Source: an uncultured Prevotellaceae bacterium (GTDB lineage Bacteria; Bacteroidota; Bacteroidia; Bacteroidales; Bacteroidaceae). From it: 41,900 nucleotides of DNA. A program made the translations under genes and the position numbers. The notes beneath the pieces were generated by a model. The model did no database searches, was not told the DNA's origin, and saw only the letters and a list, made by a program, of their open reading frames with translations. The stretch is taken from assembly GCA_902784065.1 (NCBI GenBank), contig CACZTJ010000059.1:1-41900 (forward strand), in the 5' to 3' direction. This document shows, one piece after another, positions 1-8,455 of the stretch. Position 1 is the first letter of the stretch. Every line of letters begins with the position of its first letter.

Positions 1-89
1 GTTGAAAACTTTCTTTTACCAATAACTAAAAACCTAAAACTATAAATATTACTACTAACCTAAAACAATCTATTAACCTTTTGACGATG

Positions 90-121
90 CAAAGGTACGG
101 CGATTTTTTGTATCATGCAAG
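90..121 (-). promoter_or_regulatory. Promoter reading out of the left edge
   Basis: The plus strand shows CAAAGGTA at 90-97, which is TACCTTTG on the minus strand, a perfect Bacteroidota -7 box. Exactly 20 bp further upstream is CTTG (plus CAAG at 118-121), one base off the -33 consensus TTTG. Positions 1-85 would be an A/T-rich untranslated leader for a minus-strand gene lying to the left of the window. No start codon for that gene is visible. Confidence 0.6.
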
Positions 122-221
122 AGTTTTAGCATAATAAGTGTATAAATACCTTTTATTCTTGATATAAATCAATCATTTGTGTGCGCCAACATATCAGAAA
201 GACGAGAAAATCACCTTTTCT

Positions 222-253
222 TTTGGTTTTTCCCGCTTTTTGCCTTACCTTTG
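222..253 (+). promoter_or_regulatory. Promoter of the glycosyltransferase pair
   Basis: TTTG at 222-225, 20 bp spacer, TACCTTTG at 246-253: a full match to the Bacteroidota housekeeping promoter. Transcription should start near 259-261, only a few bases before the ATG at 268. This decides the start of the first gene, because the longer reading from GTG 181 would place the promoter inside the coding sequence. Confidence 0.8.
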
Positions 254-267
254 CAACAGAGAGCGAC

Positions 268-1524
268 ATGAGAGTACTGATTGTCAATACAAGCGAACGA
301 ACGGGTGGGGCGGCTGTTGCTGCCAACCGTTTGATGAAGGCACTGAATAACAATGGTGTCAAGGCCAAGATGCTGGTGCGCGATAAGGATACGGAGACAC
401 TGACGGTGGTGCCGTTGCCTCACTCGCCTCGTCTGAACTGGCACTTCTTATGGGAGCGGCTGGTGATCTTCTGTCGCCTGCATTTCTCCCGTCAGCATCT
501 GTTTGAGATCGATATCGCCAATGCGGGCTCTGATATCACGAAGTTGCCGGAATTCCAGCAGGCTGATATCATCCACCTGCATTGGATCAATCAGGGTATG
601 CTTTCGCTCAAGGGGATTCAGAAGATCCTGCAGAGCGGGAAGCCTGTGGTCTGGACGATGCACGATATCTGGCCTGCGACGGCCCTCTGTCATGTTACCT
701 TGGGCTGTCAACAGTTTACCTCCCAATGCGCCCATTGCAGACTGCTACCCGGTGGGGGCTCCTCCAAAGATTTTTCTACGACTGTCTGGCAGCGTAAGCA
801 GCGGATGCTGGCGGATGGAAGTATCTATTTTGTGGCTTGCAGCCATTGGCTGGCGTCTGAAGCCAAGCGTAGCGCCTTGTTGGAAGGTCAGAAGGTGACG
901 AGTATTCCGAACCCCATCGACACACGTATTTATAAGAGAGGTAATAAGAATGAGGCCCGTCAACGGCTGGGTTTGCCTGTTGACAAGAAACTGATCCTCT
1001 TTGCCTCTCAGCGGGTGACGAATGCGAATAAGGGTATGGACTATCTGATAGAGGCCTGCCGACAGTTACAGCTCCCTGATGCCGCTGTGGTGATTCTTGG
1101 CGGACATGCGGAGGAAGTGGTGTCGCAGTTGTCGCTCGAGGCTTATCCCCTGGGTTATGTGAACGAAGAACAGCGCATCGTCGATGTGTATAATGCCGCT
1201 GATGTGTTTGTGCTGCCGTCGCTTTCTGAGAATCTGCCGAATACCATCATGGAGGCGATGGCTTGCGGTGTGCCCTGCGTCGGTTTTAAGGTGGGAGGCA
1301 TCCCTGAGGAGATCGACCACCGGCGTAATGGCTATGTGGCTGACTATCGAAATTCGGAGGATCTGGCGCTTGGTATCCGTTGGATCCTGGCAGAGGCGGA
1401 TTACGAGGAACTGAGTAAGAATGCGGTGCATAAGGTGCTGCATAACTACTCGCAACAGAGTGTGGCTTTGAAGTATCTCGATGTGTATCAACAGGCGCAG
1501 GCCTTCAAGAATTACCGCCTATGA
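268..1524 (+). CDS. GT4-family glycosyltransferase
   Basis: A 418-residue cytoplasmic glycosyltransferase of the GT-B fold, probably adding a sugar to a surface or exported polysaccharide from a nucleotide-sugar donor. The N-terminal half begins with a Rossmann strand and a Gly-rich turn (RVLIVNTSERTGGAA). The C-terminal half carries the GT4 donor site ENLPNTIMEAMACGVP with its E-x7-E motif. A cysteine cluster in the middle (CHVTLGC, then CAHC) resembles that of WcaL/capsular GT4 enzymes. The ATG at 268 is chosen because a promoter ends about 15 bases before it. The gene overlaps the next by 4 bp (ATGA), so the pair is translationally coupled. The sugar specificity cannot be read from sequence. 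Confidence 0.88.
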   Translation: MRVLIVNTSERTGGAAVAANRLMKALNNNGVKAKMLVRDKDTETLTVVPLPHSPRLNWHFLWERLVIFCRLHFSRQHLFEIDIANAGSDITKLPEFQQADIIHLHWINQGMLSLKGIQKILQSGKPVVWTMHDIWPATALCHVTLGCQQFTSQCAHCRLLPGGGSSKDFSTTVWQRKQRMLADGSIYFVACSHWLASEAKRSALLEGQKVTSIPNPIDTRIYKRGNKNEARQRLGLPVDKKLILFASQRVTNANKGMDYLIEACRQLQLPDAAVVILGGHAEEVVSQLSLEAYPLGYVNEEQRIVDVYNAADVFVLPSLSENLPNTIMEAMACGVPCVGFKVGGIPEEIDHRRNGYVADYRNSEDLALGIRWILAEADYEELSKNAVHKVLHNYSQQSVALKYLDVYQQAQAFKNYRL

Positions 1525-2291
1525 TACGGATCACCTATGTAACGATCACCTATAATGCCGCTGACGTGCTTCAGCGGACACTTGACAGTGTGCTCCACCA
1601 GGATTATCCGGAGATTGTGCATCTGATAATCGACGGGGCTTCTACGGATAAGACACTCCAGTTGGTTGAGGCTTATATCCAACAGTCGAATGCAGCGGAG
1701 AACGGGCATCGTATTCAGGTGACGTCTGAGCCTGACAAGGGTATCTATGATGCGATGAACAAAGGACTGCGCTCGCTCGACGGCGACTATGTGTGTTTCC
1801 TGAACGCTGGTGATTTCCTGCCTGCTTCTGATACCGTCAGCCGTATCGTGGAGAAGATCGATCAGTCGCAGCTGCCCGCTGTGCTCTATGGCGATACGGA
1901 TATCGTGGATGGTGAGGGCCGTTTCCTGTATCACCGTCGTCTCGCTCCACCAGAGCATCTCACGTGGAAGTCGTTCCGTCAGGGTATGCTCGTCTGCCAT
2001 CAGGCGTTTTATGCCCGTACCGACTTCGCGATTGCTACCCCATACGATACCCAGTACCGCTATTCTGCCGATGTCGATTGGTGTATCCGTGTGATGAAGG
2101 CAGCAGCAAAGGAACATATCCCCCTGTTGAACCTGAAGATGGTGGTTGCCAACTACACGGAGGAGGGACAGACCACCCAGCATCATCGTGAGTCGCTGTG
2201 GGAGCGCTATCATGTGATGGAACGGCATTACGGTCGTGTGCAGACGTTCTTGCTGCACTGCTGGTTTACGGTTCGCACATTATTCAAATAA
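1521..2291 (+). CDS. GT2-family glycosyltransferase
   Basis: A 256-residue GT-A fold glycosyltransferase. The N terminus has the family signature (ITYVTITYNAADVLQRTLDS, then IIDGASTDKT), followed by SEPDKGIYDAMNKG and a DxD-like motif in YGDTDIVDG. This arrangement is typical of WcaE/PglI-like GT2 enzymes that extend capsular or exopolysaccharide units. It overlaps the GT4 gene by 4 bp and is followed immediately by a terminator, so the two form a complete small operon. No flippase, polymerase or other capsule genes are visible in the window. The acceptor and donor are unknown. Confidence 0.88.
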   Translation: MIRITYVTITYNAADVLQRTLDSVLHQDYPEIVHLIIDGASTDKTLQLVEAYIQQSNAAENGHRIQVTSEPDKGIYDAMNKGLRSLDGDYVCFLNAGDFLPASDTVSRIVEKIDQSQLPAVLYGDTDIVDGEGRFLYHRRLAPPEHLTWKSFRQGMLVCHQAFYARTDFAIATPYDTQYRYSADVDWCIRVMKAAAKEHIPLLNLKMVVANYTEEGQTTQHHRESLWERYHVMERHYGRVQTFLLHCWFTVRTLFK

Positions 2292-2295
2292 GAAA

Positions 2296-2322
2296 GGCAC
2301 CATCCTCGCCAGGATGATGCCT
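2296..2322. terminator. Terminator after the glycosyltransferase operon
   Basis: An 11-bp stem (GGCACCATCCT / AGGATGATGCC, one G-T pair) with a CGCC loop starts 5 bases after the GT2 stop and is followed by TCTTCTC. It may also stop the converging amylase transcript. Confidence 0.7.
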
Positions 2323-2370
2323 CTTCTCACCAATTACTAACTATTTAATTTTCTTATTTAAGTATGAATT

Positions 2371-4188
2371 TCATCTTATCACGAACTTCTTATTATTTAT
2401 GATGTAGATGCCCTTGGGTAGGCCGTTCAGTGCCTCCTCGCTGCTCTTGGCAGTACGGATCAGGTGTCCGTTGAGGGTAAAGACCTTGATCTCACCGTCC
2501 GTCTGTGTGGTTGTGATTTTGCGGATTGCGGTGGGGGTCACTATCGCCTGCAGGCCTTCATCATTGTAATAGCCGCCATTCATAAAGGCGAGGTCAGCCG
2601 TCTGGTTGGAGCCATCGTTGAAGATGATACCCTGGTTGGTACTAGTCTGGCTCTTCTTGTCGCTTTCCTTAAACGTCCATTTCCAAACGCTGTTACCCTT
2701 GCTGTCTTCACCCAGTTTCTCGCAGTCCACACCAGGCCATACGTTGCCTGTGTAGTTGTATTTCTTATCCCAGCGCCAGCACTTGATCTGAGTGCCCCAG
2801 TTCTTGGGAGATACGAAGAAAGCACAGGTCTCACCCTCGTTGACTACGCAGAACGATGGCACCTCTACTGGTGTGTCGTCTTCTGGCTTCTCGTCCACGT
2901 CGGTGATGGCTTTTTCTGCTGTCAGATCCACATCCTTCGTGTAGAGTTGGAATTTCTTTCCCTCCAGGGCGAGCTCAAAGCCGTTGGTATCGGCATCTTC
3001 CACGACACCCAGCTTCAGCATGATCGTGCCCTTCGAGCCTTTTACGCTCAGGGCGAAACCGCTGGCAGAGGCTTCGGCATAAAGGATCTCACTCTGATTC
3101 GTAATACCTGCTGCTTTGCGGATGGCAATGAGGCGCTTCAGGGTGCCCTTGTTCGACTGCCAATGCTTCAGGAAGAGACAGGGGGTTCCCGGCATCATGA
3201 GGATATAGGCGTTGGCAGCACAGATGTTTGTACCCAGATAGTCCTTTTTACCCTCATCCCTGCGATAGGTATCGTGGTTGTCCACGAAGGTCACACTGTA
3301 GCGGGCATACGTCTTGTCGTTGCTGAGCATATCGTTTGCCAACGCACTCCAGTTACCGCCGCCAAAGGCAGAGTTGATGTTGTACTTCATCGGGAAATCG
3401 AAGGCAGCACTCTGAATGACGCCATCTACCTTCGTCCCGTTGATCCACTTGGTAACTACTGATTTGTCGCCGTCCCAGCACTCACCTACGCTATAGGTGG
3501 GTTTGGCAACGCTGTTATAGTCGCCTGTATATTTGGCCGAATAGCCTTTCACCATATCATAGCGGAAACCAGCATAGCCTAACTCATTCAGCAGGAAGTC
3601 GAGATAGGTCTTCACGTTCTTCTGCACCGTCTCGTTGGTGTGGTCCAGATCACGATAACCATCGAAGTTGTCGCCCGTATCCTTGGCGCCGGTGGTGGGG
3701 TAGCCGTTATTGTTACACTCGTCGGTAACACAGATGCCCGAGTAGTTGGTATTGTCCCATGTGATAGAATATGAGCCAGAGGTCTCATCAGGGAAATCCA
3801 CCCAGGTGTTCAGGCCGTTCTTGTGGTTGATTACCACATCCTCGATGATGCCTGTACCCTTGTCGCCGAAGGTCTTGATCATCTTCTTCAGCTCTGCCTC
3901 TGTGCCCCAGCAGGAGTTGTGGTCGAGCCAGAAACAGGGGTCATAACCCATCGTCTTTCTCTTGCTATGATAATACTCCGAGGTTTTACCGCTTTGGGGC
4001 ACCCAGATCAGATCGAAATACTGTGATAACTCGTCGGCCTGACCTTCCAGATCAGTCCATTTTGAGTCGGCATAGCTGTCCCAATAGAAGCCTTGCAACA
4101 TGACGCCTTCGTATTTCTCAGGCCATCCTTGAGCCATCGTGGTGATGGCTACGAACAATAGAACCAGTGTGGAGTAAAGTTTTTGCAT
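2371..4188 (-). CDS. Secreted alpha-amylase (GH13) with starch-binding and sorting domains
   Basis: A 605-residue extracellular enzyme expected to hydrolyse internal alpha-1,4 bonds of starch. A signal peptide covers residues 1-20. The GH13 barrel has all conserved regions: DVVINH (about 117-122), GFRYD with nucleophile D211, GEC with acid/base E236, and FVDNHD with D306. Residues about 445-545 form an aromatic-rich beta module resembling CBM25/26 starch-binding modules. The last 45 residues (VFTLNGHLIRTA through LPKGIYIINNKKFVIR) look like a type IX secretion (Por) sorting domain, which would export or anchor the enzyme at the surface. It is last in the alpha-glucan locus, behind its own promoter and a LacI-type operator candidate. 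It is not a close SusG look-alike; the subfamily is not assigned. Confidence 0.92.
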   Translation of the reverse strand: MQKLYSTLVLLFVAITTMAQGWPEKYEGVMLQGFYWDSYADSKWTDLEGQADELSQYFDLIWVPQSGKTSEYYHSKRKTMGYDPCFWLDHNSCWGTEAELKKMIKTFGDKGTGIIEDVVINHKNGLNTWVDFPDETSGSYSITWDNTNYSGICVTDECNNNGYPTTGAKDTGDNFDGYRDLDHTNETVQKNVKTYLDFLLNELGYAGFRYDMVKGYSAKYTGDYNSVAKPTYSVGECWDGDKSVVTKWINGTKVDGVIQSAAFDFPMKYNINSAFGGGNWSALANDMLSNDKTYARYSVTFVDNHDTYRRDEGKKDYLGTNICAANAYILMMPGTPCLFLKHWQSNKGTLKRLIAIRKAAGITNQSEILYAEASASGFALSVKGSKGTIMLKLGVVEDADTNGFELALEGKKFQLYTKDVDLTAEKAITDVDEKPEDDTPVEVPSFCVVNEGETCAFFVSPKNWGTQIKCWRWDKKYNYTGNVWPGVDCEKLGEDSKGNSVWKWTFKESDKKSQTSTNQGIIFNDGSNQTADLAFMNGGYYNDEGLQAIVTPTAIRKITTTQTDGEIKVFTLNGHLIRTAKSSEEALNGLPKGIYIINNKKFVIR

Positions 4189-4224
4189 ATGCTATCAGCT
4201 TTTCTTGATTGTATAATTCTGCTG

Positions 4225-4232
4225 CAAAATTA
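4225..4232 (-). promoter_or_regulatory. Probable -7 box of the amylase gene
   Basis: Plus-strand CAAAATTA is TAATTTTG on the minus strand, a full match to TAnnTTTG, 37 bases before the amylase ATG. The best -33 element (CAAA, 4258-4261) sits at a 25-bp spacing, longer than usual, so the promoter may be weak or activator-dependent. Confidence 0.5.
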
Positions 4233-4238
4233 CGCAAA

Positions 4239-4266
4239 AAGCCGTTTGGTTGTTCTCCAAACGGCT
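4239..4266. terminator. Terminator between the galactanase and amylase genes
   Basis: Perfect stem AGCCGTTTGG / CCAAACGGCT with a 7-base loop, flanked by A-rich sequence on the left and T-rich on the right, so it can work in both directions. It lies downstream of the GH53 stop and just upstream of the amylase -7 box, which uncouples the two genes. Confidence 0.8.
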
Positions 4267-4284
4267 GTTTTTCTGCAAATTACA

Positions 4285-4304
4285 TTGCGCAAACGGTTGC
4301 GCAA
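4285..4304. promoter_or_regulatory. Candidate LacI-family operator upstream of amylase
   Basis: TTGCGCAAACGGTTGCGCAA is a near-perfect 20-bp palindrome, imperfect only in the central four bases. Its core GCAAACGGTTGC differs by one base from GCAAACGTTTGC, the core of the perfect palindrome at the SusC promoter (13228-13241). It abuts the stop codon of the GH53 gene and lies about 100 bases upstream of the amylase start. Binding by the LacI-type protein encoded at 13329 is inferred. Confidence 0.55.
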
Positions 4305-4305
4305 C

Positions 4306-5400
4306 CTATTTGAATCTGGATAGTTCTTTAAGGGCGGGTAGGGCCATTCCCGTATGGTTGTCAAATAAGCCACGATTCAGCCATCCCTTTAGGACTGTAT
4401 TCTCAAATCCATTTTCCTCAGGATACCACCAGAAAAGGCCAGTCACGTTGCGGTGCTTGTTCAGTTCCTCTACAAGTTCTTGGGTGAACTGTGTCTGCCC
4501 CTCTACGCTAATAGGATAGAACTCGGCATATTGATCAGGTTTAGCCCATTGGTCGTTGTCATGCGAATAATAGGCTGCTGCCTCTACAATCATCACGGGC
4601 TTATCAGGGAAGAGCCATGCCAGGTTATTAAGCGTTTTCCCTAAGTTGGGAATCGACTTGTGCCACATGGGGTAATAGCTGAGGCCGATGATGTCGTAAT
4701 CTACCTGATGGCGACGCAGTTGCTGGTAATAGTTGCGAGTGATGTCCCAGTCGCCTGCTTTCTCCGTGTGGATGATAATCTTCGACTGAGGACAGACTTC
4801 GCGACAGGCCTTGCAGCCAGCCTTCAGAAACTGGCACAGCTTATCAAAACCCTCACTCCCTGATGGATCAATATTGCCTGTCGGCCAAAGCATACCGTTG
4901 GTAATCTCATTTCCCACCTGGATAAGTTCAGGCACCACACCAGCCTTCTTCAAGGCCAACAGCGAAGCACGGGTATAGGCATAAACACTGTCTGTCATTG
5001 CCTGAGGTGTACAGCCCTCCCAACGTTTGGGTGTAAACTGTTTCGCAGGGTCAGCCCATGTATCGCTATAGTGGAAGTCAAGCATCAGTTGCATACCAGC
5101 TTTTTTGACCTGCTGTCCCAGTTTGATGACATAATTAAGGTCCTGACAGACGCCCTCGTCCTTATGACTGTCTGGTGCGTTCTGGGGATCCACAAAGAGA
5201 CGCACGCGGATGGCATTCCAGCCATATTGTTTGACGAAGGGTAGAAAACTGACCTTCTTGCCATTGAAGTCCTTATAGACCGTGTGCTGTGCCTCGTATG
5301 ACGGTAGCATTGACGCATCACCACCCAACAGTTTTTGCCCCTGGGCGTTGTTTGTCAAGCACACTGCCATCATTAGACCTATGATCATATGTTTCTTCAT
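4306..5400 (-). CDS. Endo-beta-1,4-galactanase (GH53)
   Basis: A 364-residue secreted enzyme predicted to cleave beta-1,4-galactan, the side chain of pectic rhamnogalacturonan I. A signal peptide precedes about residue 21. The mature protein opens with GGDASMLPSYE, the usual GH53 start. The (beta/alpha)8 barrel carries the acid/base in QVGNEIT (E165) and the nucleophile in MIVEAAAYY (E273). Length fits the single-domain family. It follows the SusF-like gene after a terminator and has no clear promoter of its own, so it may depend on readthrough. A galactanase is out of place in a locus whose other proteins point to alpha-glucan. It shows no lipobox, so it is probably periplasmic or secreted. 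Confidence 0.92.
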   Translation of the reverse strand: MKKHMIIGLMMAVCLTNNAQGQKLLGGDASMLPSYEAQHTVYKDFNGKKVSFLPFVKQYGWNAIRVRLFVDPQNAPDSHKDEGVCQDLNYVIKLGQQVKKAGMQLMLDFHYSDTWADPAKQFTPKRWEGCTPQAMTDSVYAYTRASLLALKKAGVVPELIQVGNEITNGMLWPTGNIDPSGSEGFDKLCQFLKAGCKACREVCPQSKIIIHTEKAGDWDITRNYYQQLRRHQVDYDIIGLSYYPMWHKSIPNLGKTLNNLAWLFPDKPVMIVEAAAYYSHDNDQWAKPDQYAEFYPISVEGQTQFTQELVEELNKHRNVTGLFWWYPEENGFENTVLKGWLNRGLFDNHTGMALPALKELSRFK

Positions 5401-5458
5401 AAATGATTGTTAGTTTAAATGTTGATAGGTGTGATCGGTTGTGTCTGTTTGAAGAAAA

Positions 5459-5490
5459 CAGGTGGGTCGTTGTGAAAAGCGACCCGCCTG
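5459..5490 (-). terminator. Terminator after the SusCDEF operon
   Basis: Stem CAGGTGGGTCG / CGACCCGCCTG (one G-T pair) lies about 20 bases past the SusF-like stop; on the minus strand it runs into TTTTCTTC. It separates the binding and transport genes from the galactanase and would reduce downstream expression. Confidence 0.75.
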
Positions 5491-5510
5491 AGATTTATGC
5501 AAGTTAAAGG

Positions 5511-7265
5511 TTATTGCTTAGTGATGATGAAGTATGCCTTTCCATCACAATATGCAAAGAGCTGTACGAAATAAGATCCAGCCTCGGCAATCTTAATGTT
5601 TGGACCACCCTGGGTTAGAGCATCTTCTGTACCACCCCAGTTGATGTCCCAACCGTCGTTAGCACGGAATTTCATTTCGTCAGCATTCAGATCGATGGTT
5701 ACTTCCCATGCACCTGTTTCCTCATTATAGGTCATATCGGTGTCAGAATCCCAGCCGCCTTCCTGAGCGGGACCAACAATACCGATGGTGGTAATTGGGG
5801 TCAGGCTGTAGGTCATGGATGCCAGATCGGCATTGACCTGATAGTAACCAGCTTCTGCGTTCAGGTTGCTGCCCTGTTCTGCCAATGAGCCTTCAGTAGC
5901 ACCAGCACCCCAGTCGGGAGCATCCCAAGAATCTTCGTGGCTACGGAACTTGAACTCACCATCAAGATACATGAATCCGACGTATTTTCCGTCAAAGTCA
6001 CCTCCGAACAGATAGTCCACAGGATCACCCCATCCGTTATTATTACCAGCCTCGTAGATATACTCTGAGAAGTTTACTTCCTTAACGGTGTAAGAATTGT
6101 CAGACATGTCAAGTGTTACCTGGATGAACTTAGCACCTTCAGCAATCTTGAACGATCCATCGTCTGTGAGGTCAGTACGACGTTTCAGTGTACCCGACTC
6201 GCCCTGATTACCATTACCACTGGTTGTACCATAAAGTAGTGACCAGTTATTGTCGTTTGCTACAGCATCGCAAGCCTGATCATCACCGATAGCAAACCAG
6301 GTGTCGCCAGCCTCTGCTGCAGGGAATAGGATCGTATAAACAGGAACCTCAATATCTGCCTGATTGAACTTCAGAGGCTTCTTTTCGCAAGACTCCTTCC
6401 AGTCGTTAGGACCACCAACGATATAGTAATTGACAGCCTGACGAACAATCTTGTAATTGAAGTTCACCATATCGATGGTTACCTTAAATGTGCCCTTTCC
6501 AGAGATGACAGGAGTCTGTACCTCATACTTGTCACCAGTCCAAATAATGAGGCCCTTTCTGTCAGAACAGCCATTCTCCTTACAACCCATCTGGCCTTGG
6601 TTAACCTCATCCCAGTCAGAGTCGCTGTAATGGGATTGCTCGTAGAATTTGAACCAGTTATCGCCATCACCTGTGGTGTTGACAATAGCACTATAGGTAC
6701 CATCACCATTATCCGTCATCTTGACAGGGGTCTTCAGATCCCAACCAGAGCCGTTCTCTTCGAAGTTACCTAACATGAAGTAGCCTTCAGGATCAATGTC
6801 AGGTGTAGGACTAGTTGTAATCTTAGAAGTGAGGTTTGTTGTACCGGCTACAGCATCACCGTTGTCAAGGACTGCACCGTATTCCGTATCGATGACCAGA
6901 TCGTATGTTTTCTGGGCACGCGACTCGTTTATCAACTGTGCATTATCCTCCAATGCATTGGCAGAGGCAATAACATTGCCGTCTTTAATGGTGTAGTCTA
7001 TCTTCATGCCATTAACCGTCAATGTACGGATATTATATCCTTTCACTCTTTCATCAGGAGAAGAGAAAGAGAATAGCGTGACCTCATCGTCATCCACAGG
7101 CATTGTGATGGAGTTGGGTGAGGTTGTCACACCATAGGCTGCAGCAGGATCTTGCTGATCATAGCTCTGCGGCTTTGACCAATCATTGTAGTCGCCGTTG
7201 CAGCTGGCGAGTACGAGACCCGCCAAGGCTGCAAAGCTATATTGAAATATCTTTTTCATAATCAT
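5511..7265 (-). CDS. SusF-like outer-membrane starch-binding lipoprotein
   Basis: A 584-residue surface lipoprotein with a lipobox LASC (Cys22, or Cys20 if translation begins at the second ATG, 7259). After an N-terminal Ig-like region it holds four tandem modules at about 160-280, 281-397, 400-490 and 493-584. Each opens with a strand such as YFMLGNF, YYIVGGPNDW, YIYEAGNNNGW or IGIVGPAQEGGW and contains a W-x-K/R-F pattern, as in SusE/SusF starch-binding modules. Its role would be to hold alpha-glucan at the cell surface next to SusC/SusD. The start overlaps the SusE-like stop by 4 bp (ATGA), so the pair is translationally coupled. SusF of Bacteroides has three such modules; a fourth is a plausible difference but was judged by eye. 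Confidence 0.82.
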   Translation of the reverse strand: MIMKKIFQYSFAALAGLVLASCNGDYNDWSKPQSYDQQDPAAAYGVTTSPNSITMPVDDDEVTLFSFSSPDERVKGYNIRTLTVNGMKIDYTIKDGNVIASANALEDNAQLINESRAQKTYDLVIDTEYGAVLDNGDAVAGTTNLTSKITTSPTPDIDPEGYFMLGNFEENGSGWDLKTPVKMTDNGDGTYSAIVNTTGDGDNWFKFYEQSHYSDSDWDEVNQGQMGCKENGCSDRKGLIIWTGDKYEVQTPVISGKGTFKVTIDMVNFNYKIVRQAVNYYIVGGPNDWKESCEKKPLKFNQADIEVPVYTILFPAAEAGDTWFAIGDDQACDAVANDNNWSLLYGTTSGNGNQGESGTLKRRTDLTDDGSFKIAEGAKFIQVTLDMSDNSYTVKEVNFSEYIYEAGNNNGWGDPVDYLFGGDFDGKYVGFMYLDGEFKFRSHEDSWDAPDWGAGATEGSLAEQGSNLNAEAGYYQVNADLASMTYSLTPITTIGIVGPAQEGGWDSDTDMTYNEETGAWEVTIDLNADEMKFRANDGWDINWGGTEDALTQGGPNIKIAEAGSYFVQLFAYCDGKAYFIITKQ

Positions 7266-8428
7266 ATACGTTTATTAGTTATTTGGCCAGCAGAACATTC
7301 AACAGAATACTCAGGACCTACATCCTCCTTCCAGTTATTCGGAATGTTAACCTCACGGAAGAACAGATTTCCTTCATAGAGTGTGAACTCAGTCTTCCAC
7401 CAGTCGCGTCCAGGAACCTTGATGTATGCACGGAGTTCACCACCTCCTGCAAATGCAGGCGACTCCCATGTGCCGTCACCGAGAGGTGCTGTCATCTTCC
7501 AGTCAGGATCGCTATCGTTCCATGCGCCACCAGCAACACTTCCAATCACGTATGCCTCTGCAGGATAGATATGGAATGTCCAAACAACATCAGTAGAACC
7601 AAGTGCAGTTTCTACATGGAGCGTGTACCAGCCACCATTGTCGAACTGGATATTACCGTCGCTTGGAGCCTCGTGAACACCGGCATTTGCCTGGTCGTCG
7701 AACTTGGCTACGCGATCGTATCCACGCCAGTCGTTTTCGGCTTCACCCCACTTGAACTGACCACCATCGGGTACATAGATAATGGTATAGAATTCGCCTT
7801 CTCCGCCATATACAGGAGCCAGCTTCTTCCACCATCCCCAGTAAGGCTTGGTATCACCGTCACCGATAGAAGAACCTACCACATAGCATGTCTTCGGGTA
7901 TTCAATATCAGGTGCCTTGAAGGTAGCAAGAACGCTTGGAAGCACAATCGTGTTGGAATATGCATTGTCTAATTCTGTATTAGCAAGATTCACAACATTA
8001 GCGCGCAAACGGATATAGAGTGGACGTGGCTCCTTTGGATAGTCAACATTGCCATGAATTTCTTTGTAGATGTCGATCATCGCATTGTTTAACTCATAGG
8101 CATCCACATTCATCTTTGCTGTGGTATACGAAGTCTCTAATTCTCTAGAAACATCGAAGGTTTCATCAAGTGCCACCTGTACATGATAGACCACTACATA
8201 AGGAACCCCATTGTAGTTAGGCTGCTGGCAGGTCAATTCCAAACTATTGGCGGATACCAGATCATAAGTGTTGTTTGTAGCATTCTCTGGTACGTTCAGC
8301 GTGAAGCTTGGACTTGTGGGCACAAATCTCGGGTTACTCTTGTCATCCTTTTCGCAGGCAGTCAGCAAAAGCGCAAAAACTGCGAGGAAAGAAAGAGAAC
8401 GTCCTATATTTAATAAATTCTTATTCAT
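7262..8428 (-). CDS. SusE-like outer-membrane starch-binding lipoprotein
   Basis: A 388-residue lipoprotein with lipobox LTAC (Cys25). Residues about 30-165 match the SusE N-terminal Ig-like domain (SFTLNVPENATNNTYDL, then VQVALDETFD). Two binding modules follow at about 178-285 and 286-388 (TCYVVGSSIGDG and AYVIGSVAGGAW). It sits between SusD and the SusF-like gene and should bind alpha-glucan on the cell surface. The C terminus is slightly odd: after YSVECSAGQ the last residues (ITNKRI) are encoded by sequence that looks like an A/T-rich leader, and one frame over a TAA follows immediately. A small indel may therefore have extended or clipped the end. Confidence 0.82.
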   Translation of the reverse strand: MNKNLLNIGRSLSFLAVFALLLTACEKDDKSNPRFVPTSPSFTLNVPENATNNTYDLVSANSLELTCQQPNYNGVPYVVVYHVQVALDETFDVSRELETSYTTAKMNVDAYELNNAMIDIYKEIHGNVDYPKEPRPLYIRLRANVVNLANTELDNAYSNTIVLPSVLATFKAPDIEYPKTCYVVGSSIGDGDTKPYWGWWKKLAPVYGGEGEFYTIIYVPDGGQFKWGEAENDWRGYDRVAKFDDQANAGVHEAPSDGNIQFDNGGWYTLHVETALGSTDVVWTFHIYPAEAYVIGSVAGGAWNDSDPDWKMTAPLGDGTWESPAFAGGGELRAYIKVPGRDWWKTEFTLYEGNLFFREVNIPNNWKEDVGPEYSVECSAGQITNKRI

Positions 8429-8455
8429 AATCCTTGTCTATTTTAACTGTCTGAA

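Noticed and set aside
181-267. Longer start (GTG 181) for the first glycosyltransferase
   Set aside because: A complete -33/-7 promoter (222-253) lies inside this stretch and the protein fold starts at the ATG 268.
2464-3462. 332-codon open frame opposite the amylase
   Set aside because: The amylase frame has all GH13 motifs; the opposite frame shows no recognisable domain.
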